Position numbers and translations under genes: made by a program. From contig JAVKDD010000027.1 in NCBI GenBank assembly GCA_040222455.1, positions 496,001-560,000 on the forward strand: DNA of 64,000 nucleotides, given 5' to 3'. Below the pieces are notes generated by a model. The model made no database searches. It was not told the origin of the DNA and saw only the letters and a list, made by a program, of their open reading frames with translations. Every line of letters begins with the position of its first letter. Within the stretch, counting starts at the first letter, position 1. This DNA comes from RHLJ01 sp040222455. Lineage in GTDB: Bacteria; Bacteroidota; Rhodothermia; Balneolales; Balneolaceae. Below are positions 63,670-64,000 of the stretch, piece by piece.

Positions 63670-63996
63670 ATGAAAATTTTATTTCTATTCTTTTATTCTC
63701 ATCAAACTATATAAATAATGTGGAAGATCTAAGTAACCCTGCATTTGTTCCAGAAAATGCTAGTTATGCCAACGATGTACAACCAATATTTAATAAACAA
63801 TGCACAAGCTGTCATGGTAGTAATGGTGGTATTAGTTTTAATAGCTATTCCAGTACTACTTCTGGAATTTCTGTAAACTATGGAACTTCACTTATTATCG
63901 CTGGAAATGCGGATAGTAGTGGTTTGATTGATAAACTAAGTGTTAAACCCTGAGTTTGGATCTAGGATGCCTCAGGATGGATCTTTAACGACTTAA
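63670..63996 (+). pseudogene. Small c-type cytochrome-like gene, frame-broken
   Basis: The middle part (63720-63950) encodes EDLSNPAFVPENASYAND, a heme motif CTSCH and a Gly/Ser-rich tail ending LIDKLSVKP before a TGA. Shifting frame by one at the TGA continues as EFGSRMPQDGSLTT, where FGSRMP looks like the heme-iron Met region usual after the sequence of such domains. At the 5' side an ATG at 63670 in the shifted frame gives the signal-like MKILFLFFYSHQ, also out of frame with the middle. So at least two shifts, or an assembly error, are needed. A periplasmic c-type cytochrome-like domain is the likely ancestor. Confidence 0.5.
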
Positions 63997-64000
63997 GAGA

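Noticed and set aside
1..64000. tRNA, rRNA, CRISPR, prophage or insertion sequence
   Set aside because: Read by eye through the intergenic regions: no cloverleaf, no spaced direct repeats with spacers, no transposase or phage genes. A tRNAscan or CRISPR search could not be run here.

Overview
The window is about 64 kb of AT-rich bacterial chromosome, densely packed with core genes and without rRNA, recognisable tRNA, CRISPR array, prophage or intact insertion sequence. Several traits point to the Bacteroidota/Balneolota side of the tree, most likely a marine Balneolaceae-like bacterium. These are the families DUF2480, DUF5686, DUF3667 and TonB proteins with a C-terminal domain after a Pro-rich stretch, many outer-membrane barrels and lipoproteins, a SUF operon with an Nfu scaffold, and promoter candidates of the TTTG-N19-21-TAnnTTTG type. 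The lineage is inferred from gene content; no 16S gene is present.

Layout. 1-4.5 kb: lipoprotein start cut by the edge, nucleoside transporter and thymidine kinase (nucleoside salvage), then a UvrD-type helicase. 4.6-7 kb: der GTPase, a membrane protein and a Bcp-like peroxiredoxin. 7-9.5 kb: a gene-free 0.6 kb stretch, a lone receiver domain and two tandem TonB paralogs. 9.5-13.1 kb: operon of a retropepsin-like protease, RimK glutamate ligase, aspartoacylase-family hydrolase, DUF952 protein and lipid kinase. 13.2-21 kb: D-threonine aldolase-like enzyme, a giant propeller-amidohydrolase and a DUF5686 barrel. 21-25.5 kb: operon fni, prenyl synthase, bamD, nadD, LD-carboxypeptidase. 26.8-33.3 kb: the SUF iron-sulfur operon. 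33.5-42.3 kb: manA, then a seven-gene operon greA-nudix-barrel-ackA-pseudocaspase lipoprotein-EamA-pta. 42.5-50.5 kb: MFS and AbgT transporters, SpoU methylase, metG and a pullulanase. 50.5-56.3 kb: NSS transporter, efp-accB-accC-gcvH, guaA. 56.3-64 kb: TPR/periplasmic-binding protein facing mltG, a barrel, a PP2C phosphatase with a 7TM sensor, an HD protein and a broken cytochrome c-like gene at the right edge.

How the genes fit: envelope biogenesis (bamD, barrels, mltG, LD-carboxypeptidase, TonB), isoprenoid synthesis (fni plus a short-chain prenyl synthase), Fe-S assembly, and overflow/acetyl-CoA metabolism (pta, ackA, accBC). The least ordinary items are a lipoprotein with a caspase-like fold that has lost its catalytic His and Cys inside the ackA-pta operon; the protease/RimK/aspartoacylase triplet; a TPR plus type-I periplasmic-binding protein resembling LpoA in layout next to mltG; a thymidine kinase lacking two zinc ligands; families of palindromic intergenic repeats, including a gapless 57-bp pair flanking the DUF2480 gene; and a small run of three hairpins at 59.27-59.35 kb that may be an unnamed RNA.
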